From assembly GCA_017516865.1 (NCBI GenBank), contig JAFXAU010000003.1:229612-293611 (forward strand): a stretch of 64,000 nt of DNA, read 5' to 3'. The notes under the pieces were generated by a model. The model had not been told where the DNA came from, made no database searches, and was given only the letters and a program-made list of their open reading frames with translations. Within the stretch, counting starts at the first letter, position 1, and every line of letters starts with the position of its first letter. Below are positions 10,001 to 17,052 of the stretch, in pieces. The position numbers were made by a program, and so were the translations under genes. This stretch comes from Bacteroidales bacterium. Its GTDB lineage: Bacteria > Bacteroidota > Bacteroidia > Bacteroidales > UBA1715.

Positions 10001-10268
10001 GTAATTCGGCAAGATTTTTCACCAAAGTAGGAGAATTTTCTGGGACAGATTGTGTAACGGATACTGTTGTACTTGCTAAATTGTACCATATAGAAACAGC
10101 AGAACCATCATCTTGCTGCACAGAATCGGCACACCACCAGGCGGAGATGCCTGCTATTTCGGTGGGGGCGGTTATTTGAGAGAAAACAGAAGCATTTATT
10201 GCCATTGCTACCAGCAGGCAAATCATATATCGAAATTTCAATACCGATTTTCTGTTTTCTCTATACAT
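7023..10268 (-). CDS. Large T9SS-exported surface protein with lectin-like head and PKD/Ig-like repeats
   Basis: A signal peptide lies near the N-terminus (ending NASVFSQ). A LamG/concanavalin-like region (about residues 30-265) ends with ERQSVENYLRSKYFP, a motif common before bacteroidal Ig repeats. Several Ig-like units follow, each with a SITKAGKYAVKITDNQG-type strand, then PKD-like domains (around VDFSYYPEYGAAPLEVEFTN). The C-terminus is a type A sorting domain: YHLAPNPVEK, then TVTISCVDNTGKV and LPSGKYLLQIEQGKKK. Such proteins cross the outer membrane through the Por system and are attached to the cell surface. The frame is open to a GTG at 10286, but ATG 10268 is preferred because the TATCTTTG -7 element lies at 10293-10286. 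The ligand is unknown; adhesion or glycan binding is inferred. Confidence 0.88.
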   Translation of the reverse strand: MYRENRKSVLKFRYMICLLVAMAINASVFSQITAPTEIAGISAWWCADSVQQDDGSAVSIWYNLASTTVSVTQSVPENSPTLVKNLAELHNHAVLRFDGTDYLDGGDILNVGKVGQTVFCVGLINRKNGTFYAKSLRGGTPNRYSLLYENSPEYFIHIGKDYYMPIGPSCIGEFVLYSERVNLVEPQLFYFQNGYVQTIELPISQSVVSNYTFYIGTYNDADGISPYPGLNLNGDIAEMIFYDRPLSNIERQSVENYLRSKYFPGTEREQFSLGGTIEQDYSLKPITLTVPERSYFQTYSWNTGENTQSISVTKSGLYAVYVTDDWGYDYIDTVVVSMPTIRYIPDQTICDGSSVTWDCGLSGDYTYEWSSGETTQEISITKAGKYAVKITDNQGYSIVSDTVTIDVDDFSTTARLGADTTLCKGNSIGLVSCASEAKQYKWNTGDTTATLTIENAGTYSVVVTDEGGCSATDEIQVEVNGVAPHPQIVTQYRCFGDETELISNSFTTNNTQIVATRWVVEHDTLDGAVQQHVFSESGVLPVEILVENDEGCIASLTEYVTIDPKPVAKFSPKRSCQYTENLITSISTVSSGTIATYEWNGIGKHSADSVFRFLSDTVGEYHLSLKVVTDKGCEDTFEENIRVFPSTKLQIEHSAVCLGDTALIIDRTQYETFNARTDAYWVFDSTKFRYNTMLVRPMKDTLPHFVGLYVKTLNGCLNVVTDTIQAGAIPYPVVPERIYGCKKTGVQLYDEAYSEETVASVVWNINGKTLDEVRPVVEFAEAGEYTYSVTEMTAENCKNSAEGVVVIEETPTVDFSYYPEYGAAPLEVEFTNLSDGATDYEWTFEQSVVVDDENPTYTFEDKTNSYAKLRASSEHGCSDSVIKMIPVQLSDMQLRVTDVNTRINRGMIQYSIQILNTGNDVIPEMEIALSSSDFATMSETWYGALKPNDVLTYVFPAKTVAKNDELPDYVCATATISSSSQNTSYYSNQYCKDNTKDFTLYHLAPNPVEKTTTLLFSTSQAGTVTISCVDNTGKVRMVQEMTNVPAGVHSLTLDCRNLPSGKYLLQIEQGKKKISTNFVKQ

Positions 10269-10285
10269 AGAAATGAGTCTTTGCA

Positions 10286-10293
10286 CAAAGATA
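10286..10293 (-). promoter_or_regulatory. -7 element of the T9SS protein gene
   Basis: TATCTTTG on the minus strand matches TAnnTTTG and lies 17 bp before ATG 10268. It excludes the in-frame GTG at 10286 as a start. Confidence 0.55.
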
Positions 10294-10377
10294 TAAATAT
10301 TCTCTTACATTCAACACAAAACTCCCCTCTCTCGTCTTTCTACTTTCGACTCATTTGTCTATACATTATAAAGAGAT

Positions 10378-10470
10378 GACAACAGACTACGGACAACGGA
10401 CTACAAAGGCTGTCGTCGGTTGTCTATTGTCCGTTGTCCTCTATTCTCTCGTCTTTCAACTTTCGTCTAC
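10378..10470. repeat. Heptanucleotide arrays in head-to-head inversion
   Basis: The left half reads GACAAC, AGACTAC, GGACAAC, GGACTAC on the plus strand. The right half has the reverse complement (GTCTATTGTCCGTTGTCC), then CTCTCGTCTTTCAAC-type units. The two halves can fold on each other. Both unit families are 7 bp long. Confidence 0.75.
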
Positions 10471-10566
10471 TTCCATGAGATCCCTCGCTACGCTCGGGAT
10501 GACGGTCGAATAAGGATAAGATAAAGGGAGAAGTTTATCATACGATAATGTTGGAAAGCAGAATGT

Positions 10567-10835
10567 TCCGACTGAGCTGCGATGCGTTAAGAAAATCAAT
10601 GGAGTGCAGCGTAAAAAAAGAATAGCATTGCCCAACGGGGATTTGTGCAGAGGGGCAATTTTATTCTTTTAGCGAAACGCAGTTGATTTTTAGCTGAGCA
10701 GGTCCGTCGGCGGCCTTTCTTTGGGTTCCGTTTCCTGTGGGCATTTTGCTCACGTTCGGCAAAGAAAATACCTTTTCTTTGCTCTCACTTAATCGCAAAA
10801 TTCTTTCGCCGCCGAAAGAAATGGAACAAAATAGA
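10567..10835 (+). repeat. Interspersed element A, copy 1
   Basis: The sequence from about TCCGACTGAGCTG through AGTGCAGCG, AAGAATAGCATTGCCC, TTTTATTCTTTTAGCG, GTTGATTTTTAGC and TTTCTTTGGGTTCCGTTTC is repeated, reverse complemented, at about 63585-63805. In this copy the terminal hairpin (GTTCCGTTTC / GAAATGGAAC) is split by about 70 bp that contain a nested hairpin (GCAAAGAAAA / TTTTCTTTGC). No transposase frame lies inside, so it would be a non-autonomous or REP-like element. Confidence 0.75.
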
Positions 10836-10911
10836 TTGTTGATTTCTTGTATGACCAAAATAGATAATTTCGAAATAAAAAGCATCTCCCTAGGGGAGAC
10901 AGTCGGAACAC

Positions 10912-10995
10912 CTCCGTTGTCCGTAGTCTGTAGTCCGTTGTCCTCTATTCTTTCGTCTCTCAACTTTCGTCTCTCAACTCTCGACTTTCGTCTCA
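10912..10995 (-). repeat. Heptanucleotide tandem array with both unit families
   Basis: On the minus strand the array begins in the stop codon of the ATPase gene (TATTGAGAC). It continues as GAAAGTC, GAGAGTT, GAGAGAC, GAAAGTT, GAGAGAC, GAAAG, then AGGACAAC, GGACTAC, AGACTAC, GGACAAC, GG. This is the clearest example of the two heptamer families in one array. Confidence 0.85.
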
Positions 10996-12120
10996 ATACG
11001 TTACCTCCAACCACCGAGAAAGAAACACATTATAAACAGAATACTTTCGTTCTGTCGGGGTGATGGTTTCGAGCAACAATTCTTTATCCGTCAGCGATTC
11101 AAGATTACGGCGGGCATTCGTGGCACTGCCAATCTGATATTTTGCCAAAAAATCCGCCGACGTCACACTCTGCACCGATTGTTCCTTTGCCACGGCAATG
11201 AGCAACCGCCACTGTTGGTCGGTTATCAAATCACGAATCTGCAAGAAATTCGACGTTTCTTTTTCCAATATCTCACGACTCGCCTTTCGGGCTACAGCTA
11301 TCGTAACAACCTTGGGACGCATCGCAAATATCTCATTACAGAGCGACTGCGTATAAAACGTATGGCGACGTGTCCAATCAAGAATATAGTCCATCGCCTC
11401 GTCGTCAACCGTGGCAGGCCGGAATTTTTCCCTGATAAATGCCGCATATTTGTCGGCATCAATCTTGCCGAGCGACAGTTGTCGCGTGCTTGAATAGAAC
11501 GGTCGTGCCGCATCGGAAAATATTTGAGCCATAATAGACTTCTTACTGCCACAATAGATAATGCTTATGTTGTGCATCTGTTGCGTATATGTCCGAAGCA
11601 ATGCTTCAATATTCGTTTCGGGGTATTCCGTTATCTGTTGAAACTCGTCAATGGCAAGCACTACGTGCTGTTTCTGTGCGTTCAAAAAGGTAAACAACCC
11701 TTTGAGCGTATATTCTTTCTCGGTTGGTGAACTAAAATTGAATTCCACCTGCGGCATTCCGCTCGTCGGGTCATAACTAATGACTGGTCGATAGCCCTTG
11801 AGCAACGACATAAATTTGCCACCTATAGTGGTTTTTTCTGGAAATTCCGCAAGAATAGCTTCCGACAAGGTTTTTATAAAATCTTTGAGCGACAGCGTGG
11901 CAAAAATATCAACATAGATACACGTAAATGGCAATTTTTGATCGGATATTTTATAAAAAGTATGCAAAATCAGTCCTGTTTTACCTAATTTTCGAGGAGA
12001 AATCAGTGTGGTATCAAGACCATTTTGTATGTTCGACAACAGTATCTCTGTTTCTTTCTCCCTGTCGCAAAACAATGCAGGAGACGCGTAGCCCTTTGCT
12101 AAAAACGGATTTTTTTCCAT
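10993..12120 (-). CDS. AAA-family ATPase with C-terminal winged helix (archaeal-ATPase type)
   Basis: The protein begins MEKNPFLAKGYASPALFCDR and has a Walker A-like loop ISPRKLGKTGL (the usual GxxxxGKT is changed to SPRKLGKTG, as in this family). Walker B VVLAIDEFQQ follows, then a sensor-like segment SIIYCGSKKSIM and a C-terminal wHTH (TSADFLAKYQIGSATNARRN). These STAND-related ATPases are common in Bacteroidota and usually unassigned; a DNA-binding or regulatory role is inferred. The frame extends to a TTG at 12138, but that lies inside the -7 element, so ATG 12120 is the start. Three operator-like repeats sit just upstream. The stop codon overlaps a heptad array. Confidence 0.8.
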   Translation of the reverse strand: MEKNPFLAKGYASPALFCDREKETEILLSNIQNGLDTTLISPRKLGKTGLILHTFYKISDQKLPFTCIYVDIFATLSLKDFIKTLSEAILAEFPEKTTIGGKFMSLLKGYRPVISYDPTSGMPQVEFNFSSPTEKEYTLKGLFTFLNAQKQHVVLAIDEFQQITEYPETNIEALLRTYTQQMHNISIIYCGSKKSIMAQIFSDAARPFYSSTRQLSLGKIDADKYAAFIREKFRPATVDDEAMDYILDWTRRHTFYTQSLCNEIFAMRPKVVTIAVARKASREILEKETSNFLQIRDLITDQQWRLLIAVAKEQSVQSVTSADFLAKYQIGSATNARRNLESLTDKELLLETITPTERKYSVYNVFLSRWLEVTY

Positions 12121-12135
12121 ATCTAAACGTTTTTG

Positions 12136-12143
12136 CAAATATA
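12136..12143 (-). promoter_or_regulatory. -7 element of the AAA ATPase gene
   Basis: TATATTTG on the minus strand (12143-12136) fits TAnnTTTG and lies 15 bp before ATG 12120. The first operator-like repeat begins 20 bp upstream, where the -33 contact would be. Confidence 0.6.
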
Positions 12144-12162
12144 TACATACTTTTTTAAAAAA

Positions 12163-12201
12163 CCTATTTTAGGTTACCTATTTTAGGTTGCCTATTTTAG
12201 G
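12163..12201. promoter_or_regulatory. Three tandem 14-bp operator-like repeats
   Basis: The palindrome CCTATTTTAGG (arms CCTA/TAGG) occurs at 12163-12173, 12177-12187 and 12191-12201, with a constant 3-bp gap. The 14-bp period is not an integral helical turn, so successive sites face different sides of the DNA. The array covers roughly -35 to -75 of the ATPase promoter, which suggests autoregulation by the wHTH of that ATPase. Confidence 0.65.
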
Positions 12202-12203
12202 CA

Positions 12204-12420
12204 ATGTTTTTTTTAACGACAACAGACGATAACACAAATTTACACATGCCTCTATTCTTTCGTCTCTCAACTTTCTTACGCCAAAATCCGTAATTACCCT
12301 CAACCACAAAGAACTCCAAATTATTAATCCACAACAACATACTCTGATTTTTCGGTAATTTGAAGATTTATTTTTCGGTGATTTGAAGATTTTCCTATTA
12401 TTGCCTAGTAGAAAAATCTC
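12204..12420. other. Spacer with short heptad remnant and a 22-bp direct repeat
   Basis: There is no gene. It holds a heptad remnant (12251-12275), one ACGCCAAAATC half-site like those at 34.1 kb (near 12278), and two near-identical copies of TTTTTCGGTAATTTGAAGAT (about 12350 and 12373) just before the stop codon of the sulfatase-like gene. Confidence 0.5.
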
Positions 12421-14166
12421 TCAACGCCTATTAAAGTAATCAGCCCTTATCATTTTATCAGAAATGTTATATGCGTCCTTTTCTAATATAACCCTATTTT
12501 TCAAAGCAACACTATCAGTTACATTCACACCAAACCCTTTCCAATAATAATCGTCAATGCCAATACAATGCAAAATAGTAGGGAATATATCCATTTGATA
12601 GCACAAGTCACTAACAATCACCCTTTTACCTACAACAGGCGACATAATAATCAAAGGACAATATGATTCATTCTGCGGGATAGGATAATTATATTTCTGT
12701 GCAAAAGGGGCAAATTCATCAAGCAAAGATTTCTTAAACACCGTATGGTCTCCCGTTATCACAACTGTTGAAGAAGATAACAAAGAAGCAACATCTAATT
12801 TGTTTAAGAAATCACCAATACAACTATCGGTATAATGGACACAATTCAAATAGCCACGTAGATTTTGTGGCATATCATTCTTAAACGGAAGATTAATATC
12901 AGAAACATTTTCAAACGGCACATGCGTTGATATTGTTATTATTTGAGTACAGAATAGTCCTTTTTTTGTAATGATATTTTCATATGCCATATTGAATATC
13001 TCCGCGTCATTCACTTTTCGGCATTCAGGAAATACATAATCTTTATAATTATAACAAACATTCATCTCATGTTGATTCCATACATTGCTATTCAATGGGT
13101 TTACATTCGTGGCATTTTGATAATAATGGGCAATATTTGGATACTTGTTTTTCCCAAACAACATACAAGCTGCACCAGTTTGTATTGGTAGCATACCTGT
13201 ATTCACAAGCATCTGTCCATCACCTGAATTGCCATACAAAGCCTGCGACTTAATCTTTGAGCAGTACAAAACGGAATCTGAATTGATAAGTTTCTGCATA
13301 TTGGGAGCCACATAATCTCCATTTTCATCTTTGAATTGCAAGGTCCAACTTTCCAAACTTTCAACTAAAATCACAATCAAATTATTTTTTGCAGTATCTC
13401 TTGACGCATTCACTCTAAACAGACTATCTATAATTTTATGTTCTTCTTCTGAAAACTCAACTCCGGTACAGTACGATTCAAGATAATCAGTCCTATATTT
13501 TTTGAATAAGAACATACTTGGAACATAATGAATTATTGAACTACTCTCAATATAAAAGCTCATTGTGGAAGGAATACGTCCTTCTGCGATTTTTTTCACT
13601 TGAGAAATTCTATTTTCGTTTGAAGAGAACACCTTCCCTGTGTAAAATAACAAATCTAATCCGTAGAAAAAAAATGCCATACATAAACAAAGAACAAACA
13701 CCCTGTAATTTTTCTCTTGGGGCTTGCTAATAATAAATAATACATATATCGCATACAATATGGTTATCAACACAAAAACAATTGGTTTCCAATTAATGTA
13801 TGCAATAATGGATTTCGTAAATCCAGACAAATTACCAGCCATTGATATGGCATCAACGTCAAGGAAAAATCCGTATGAACGGAAATATACCATATTGGCA
13901 ACCATCCAAACATCTATTAATAGCGACATTACGATTGTCCACCATTGCTTTTTGAATAAGAAAACAAAACTTGCTATTAATACTGCGGGAACTAATTTAG
14001 AAACGTAAAAAGAGAAAAAATCCATGGGGGAAGTCCACAAAGAACTGACAGCGACATACCCGAAACAAAAATAATGGAATAAAACGCATTTAATAAATAT
14101 AGCCAATGCAAAAGCAATGTATATATTTACAACCGTTTCTCTTACGTATTTCTTTATTACACCCAT
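12421..14166 (-). CDS. LTA-synthase/sulfatase-like membrane phosphotransferase
   Basis: The N-terminal third holds about five membrane segments (from residue 14 to about 165). A large extracytoplasmic sulfatase-fold domain follows. Its metal site is suggested by LIVILVESLESW (first metal-binding Glu), YGNSGDGQM (probable Ser nucleophile in place of the LtaS Thr) and VITGDHTVF (Asp-His ligands). Members of this family move phosphoglycerol or phosphoethanolamine onto surface glycans and lipids; the donor here is unknown. At 581 residues it has the usual size. It is the most distal gene of the polysaccharide locus, 31 bp behind the HAD-IIIC gene, and probably decorates the same polymer. Confidence 0.8.
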   Translation of the reverse strand: MGVIKKYVRETVVNIYIAFALAIFIKCVLFHYFCFGYVAVSSLWTSPMDFFSFYVSKLVPAVLIASFVFLFKKQWWTIVMSLLIDVWMVANMVYFRSYGFFLDVDAISMAGNLSGFTKSIIAYINWKPIVFVLITILYAIYVLFIISKPQEKNYRVFVLCLCMAFFFYGLDLLFYTGKVFSSNENRISQVKKIAEGRIPSTMSFYIESSSIIHYVPSMFLFKKYRTDYLESYCTGVEFSEEEHKIIDSLFRVNASRDTAKNNLIVILVESLESWTLQFKDENGDYVAPNMQKLINSDSVLYCSKIKSQALYGNSGDGQMLVNTGMLPIQTGAACMLFGKNKYPNIAHYYQNATNVNPLNSNVWNQHEMNVCYNYKDYVFPECRKVNDAEIFNMAYENIITKKGLFCTQIITISTHVPFENVSDINLPFKNDMPQNLRGYLNCVHYTDSCIGDFLNKLDVASLLSSSTVVITGDHTVFKKSLLDEFAPFAQKYNYPIPQNESYCPLIIMSPVVGKRVIVSDLCYQMDIFPTILHCIGIDDYYWKGFGVNVTDSVALKNRVILEKDAYNISDKMIRADYFNRR

Positions 14167-14197
14167 TTATTCCTAATTTGTTTTATTATTGCATAAT

Positions 14198-16096
14198 CTA
14201 TTGTTTTCTGTATCGTTTACGAATTTCCTTCACAAATTCAGGTGTTCGGTCATATATCCAACCTTTTATTCTTGGGACATAATAATCGGTCAATTTTCGC
14301 AAATTGCTTTTTGGTTTAACTTTCTCTCCCAAAATCTTTTCTATATATTCATTCGCCTTCTGTGAAATTTCAAAATATACTCTTCGCTGAAAATGATTAA
14401 TAGTGTCGGTAAAATCGTCCTGTCCTTTTATAAAATCGTTAAAATCAAGCAACAGCACACGCTCATTCTGTTTGGCAAACAAACGTAAAGCATCGTTTAA
14501 CTCTTTGTGATAAAGATGTCTGTTCTCAAATAATTTTCTGGTATTTGCCAAATAAGGCGTTTCACTTCCCAACATTAAAACAAGTGTTGTATCTGGTCGT
14601 TTTCTCAATAAGGTTTTTATATTCTCAATATATTCGTCGACAGATATCCTTCCTTGATATTCCCAGGTATTTGAGAAAGCCTGTAGCCACTCTTTAGTAT
14701 AATTATTTGAATAACAATACAATTTACCGTTCAAGAAATCATCAATATTGTTAGTATCTGTCAAATCATTGCAATACTCACCAAAAGCCAACAAATACCC
14801 GTCACGTTTACGACGATAAACAGCCAAACTTCCTTCAAGTAACGTTGAGAGAAATATCAGTTTTACCTCTGGATTGAACAAATCGGTTTCAAACATCTGA
14901 GCATCGTTGAATATGCACTCCTCAAGCAAAGTTTCCTTCTCTTCATTAGATAGAAACGGGAATCGCAAATAATTTACAGAGTGGTTCTGATGTTCTATCG
15001 AGCTTTGCCTATCACCAATGTAAGTAAACTCTGTCAGAATTAACGAAGAATCGTAATTAAACACCATAGAACTCAAATCACAAGGGCCTTTAAACAACAC
15101 TTTCCCTGCCAGTTTACCCTTGGCGGCTTGTCTCGACGAAGTTTTATTTTGATTTATCCAAAGTGGCGCTGGCTCTTTTTTCAAATCCACAATCACATCG
15201 CCAGCCACTTGTATTTCAGGAAAATTCAAAGTCGAATAAACATATTGCTCAACTCCTTGTCCAATAGTACGGCAGGAGAATAGGAAATGAATACAACGAT
15301 TATTTTTTATAGCGAAAAAGCCAACAATTCCGTATTTGCCGAAATTATCTTCCACCGTAACATAACCAGCATCCACGGTTTCATCTGACAATAAAGTCAA
15401 CAATTCTTCTTTCGAACTTCGCAATTTTGTGTAATTCAACTGATTTGTCCGCTTTACCAATTCTGCAATTCTGTCGATTTCAGCAATACAATCTCGATTA
15501 ATTACCACGTGTGTGTTTGTACTATACAAGAATTGAATATTATCGGAATAGTGGGATTTGCTTATCTGTTTTTTCTCCAAAATCTTATAGTTACTCAAAC
15601 GAGTGTGCCCCAAATCCGTCGGTTCAATTTCATTGAAATAATTAATTAAAGACGGAATAATTTCAGGCTCTGCAAAGTTTATTTGTGGAGCGAAATATTT
15701 AACCTCATTTAAATTCGTGACATTATCGTCAACAAATAAAACATTCTCCTGACGGAACCCCATATCTGCTATCATTCGGGAAACACGTTCTCCCTTGGGC
15801 GTCCAATCAATAGAGTTAAAAACGAAATAATCCTGTATTTCAAATTCGTTTAGTTTCTCCAATACTGCCGAAGCATCATTTTTAGAGCAAATGGAAGACA
15901 CAATTCCACAATCAACCAACCGACGGATTAAATCTGCATGTTCTTTAGGCAAAAAAACATCTCCCTCACTCAACGTACCATTCCATAGACTGTCATCTAA
16001 ATCCCAGATTATCAGTTTTATGTCGGAATATTGCATCTCTCTATTTTCTTTTTTATTATCACTTTCAAAAATAGGCATAAAATCTAAAATGACCAT
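14198..16096 (-). CDS. HAD-IIIC family protein (FkbH-like) with C-terminal extension
   Basis: The HAD motif IIWDLDDSLWNG puts the nucleophile and acid Asp residues at about 32 and 34. CSKND and VLFVDDN are motifs II and III. A GNAT-like segment follows (RTNQLNYTKLR, TVEDNFGKYGIVGFF). FkbH proteins load or transfer small acyl groups such as glyceryl units. The C-terminal half (about 340-632) has no clear assignment; segments such as TTLVLMLGSETPY suggest a hydrolase-like domain. The start is uncertain: ATG 16096 overlaps the upstream gene by 13 bp, while ATG 16036 lies just ahead of the HAD domain and suits the family better. With its MBOAT and SGNH neighbours it probably makes or transfers an acyl decoration. 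Confidence 0.75.
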   Translation of the reverse strand: MVILDFMPIFESDNKKENREMQYSDIKLIIWDLDDSLWNGTLSEGDVFLPKEHADLIRRLVDCGIVSSICSKNDASAVLEKLNEFEIQDYFVFNSIDWTPKGERVSRMIADMGFRQENVLFVDDNVTNLNEVKYFAPQINFAEPEIIPSLINYFNEIEPTDLGHTRLSNYKILEKKQISKSHYSDNIQFLYSTNTHVVINRDCIAEIDRIAELVKRTNQLNYTKLRSSKEELLTLLSDETVDAGYVTVEDNFGKYGIVGFFAIKNNRCIHFLFSCRTIGQGVEQYVYSTLNFPEIQVAGDVIVDLKKEPAPLWINQNKTSSRQAAKGKLAGKVLFKGPCDLSSMVFNYDSSLILTEFTYIGDRQSSIEHQNHSVNYLRFPFLSNEEKETLLEECIFNDAQMFETDLFNPEVKLIFLSTLLEGSLAVYRRKRDGYLLAFGEYCNDLTDTNNIDDFLNGKLYCYSNNYTKEWLQAFSNTWEYQGRISVDEYIENIKTLLRKRPDTTLVLMLGSETPYLANTRKLFENRHLYHKELNDALRLFAKQNERVLLLDFNDFIKGQDDFTDTINHFQRRVYFEISQKANEYIEKILGEKVKPKSNLRKLTDYYVPRIKGWIYDRTPEFVKEIRKRYRKQ

Positions 16097-17052
16097 TTAT
16101 GCTCATCACTAAAATACTCGTTTGTTATTACCTTTTTTATCTTATCAACACCTGACGGATTCGGATGGTCGGCATCCACAAAATCATCGTCATTGAACAT
16201 TTCGTTACCATACATATCCACAAAGCAAACTGCATTATTTGATTCTACAATTTGATACAAAGCATCTTTTGACAGTTTCGTATTTTCTTTGTTGGCATAC
16301 TCATAAAAACAACTTCGCTTGGGCGGCACAACAATTATTAATTGTACGTTACTACTTAACACCCTATCAATTATATTTTGCAATATCTTTTGATTTTCAC
16401 CAATTAAAGAACGCGTGAACTTTATGCCTGTCATCTCTGTCGCTCTATGCCTACAAGCTTCATTTTCATCATTAGTTGTTGTAACTGGTATAAAATTTTC
16501 CTCTTGTTGTTTTAAAACTGTTTCATTGTTAGATTCCGACCTCTTATATTTTTCCTTCAATACAGAAAAATCCCTATTGCACCGAAAAAAATTAGAGGTT
16601 GCCATCAATCGGTTTGCCAAGGACATATCCTGCATTGTGTCGGCATATTTATAGTATTCCCTGTCGGTGTAACGCTGGTTAGTCGAAAGCAAATCATAAC
16701 CGAGCATATCGTAATCGACAAATAGTACTACATATTTCAATTTTTTCTTGTTGCTAATTACTTCGCTTATAACCATTTGTGCATGAAACAGATCCTGACC
16801 ACTTACTGAATAGTTTCCAACATTTTCTTTATCCACGTTTAAAACAGACAGCCTTCCGACCGCACCTGCATGTGAATTACCAACAATGGCAACCTCAACG
16901 CTATCCGAAGTTTGCCTAATACTCGCAAACAAATAATCAATTCTGGTTGGACAATCAGCAAACAAGACTTCTAAAACAATTATCACTGCAATAAAAAAAC
17001 ACATTATTGCAGCAACCTCAATACAAAATATTTTACTCTTACTCAATGCCAT
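16084..17052 (-). CDS. Membrane-anchored SGNH-like acyl esterase/transferase
   Basis: One N-terminal membrane anchor (residues about 9-29) precedes an extracytoplasmic SGNH-hydrolase-like domain. Block I reads VEVAIVGNSHAG with Ser60. Block V is DADHPNPSGVDKI, giving the Asp-His pair. Such DltD/AlgX/PatB-type partners take acyl groups handed across the membrane by an MBOAT protein and put them on polysaccharides. The gene overlaps the stop codon of the MBOAT gene by one base, which supports a two-protein acylation machine. The acyl group (often acetate) cannot be read from sequence. Confidence 0.75.
   Translation of the reverse strand: MALSKSKIFCIEVAAIMCFFIAVIIVLEVLFADCPTRIDYLFASIRQTSDSVEVAIVGNSHAGAVGRLSVLNVDKENVGNYSVSGQDLFHAQMVISEVISNKKKLKYVVLFVDYDMLGYDLLSTNQRYTDREYYKYADTMQDMSLANRLMATSNFFRCNRDFSVLKEKYKRSESNNETVLKQQEENFIPVTTTNDENEACRHRATEMTGIKFTRSLIGENQKILQNIIDRVLSSNVQLIIVVPPKRSCFYEYANKENTKLSKDALYQIVESNNAVCFVDMYGNEMFNDDDFVDADHPNPSGVDKIKKVITNEYFSDEHKWSF

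Larger units (their letters stand above)
10294..10992. repeat. Repeat-filled spacer between the T9SS gene and the AAA ATPase
   Basis: No supported gene is present. The 700 bp contain a short heptad array (10327-10360), an inverted heptad array (10378-10470), a copy of GAGATCCCTCGCTACGCTCG with GGGATGACGG (10488-10512), one copy of a longer interspersed element (about 10567-10835) and another heptad array (10912-10995) that reaches the stop codon of the ATPase gene. Confidence 0.75.

Noticed and set aside
10661..11063. Frames of 108 and 117 codons over element A
   Set aside because: Both run through an interspersed repeat and a heptad array and overlap on opposite strands; no protein family is recognisable.
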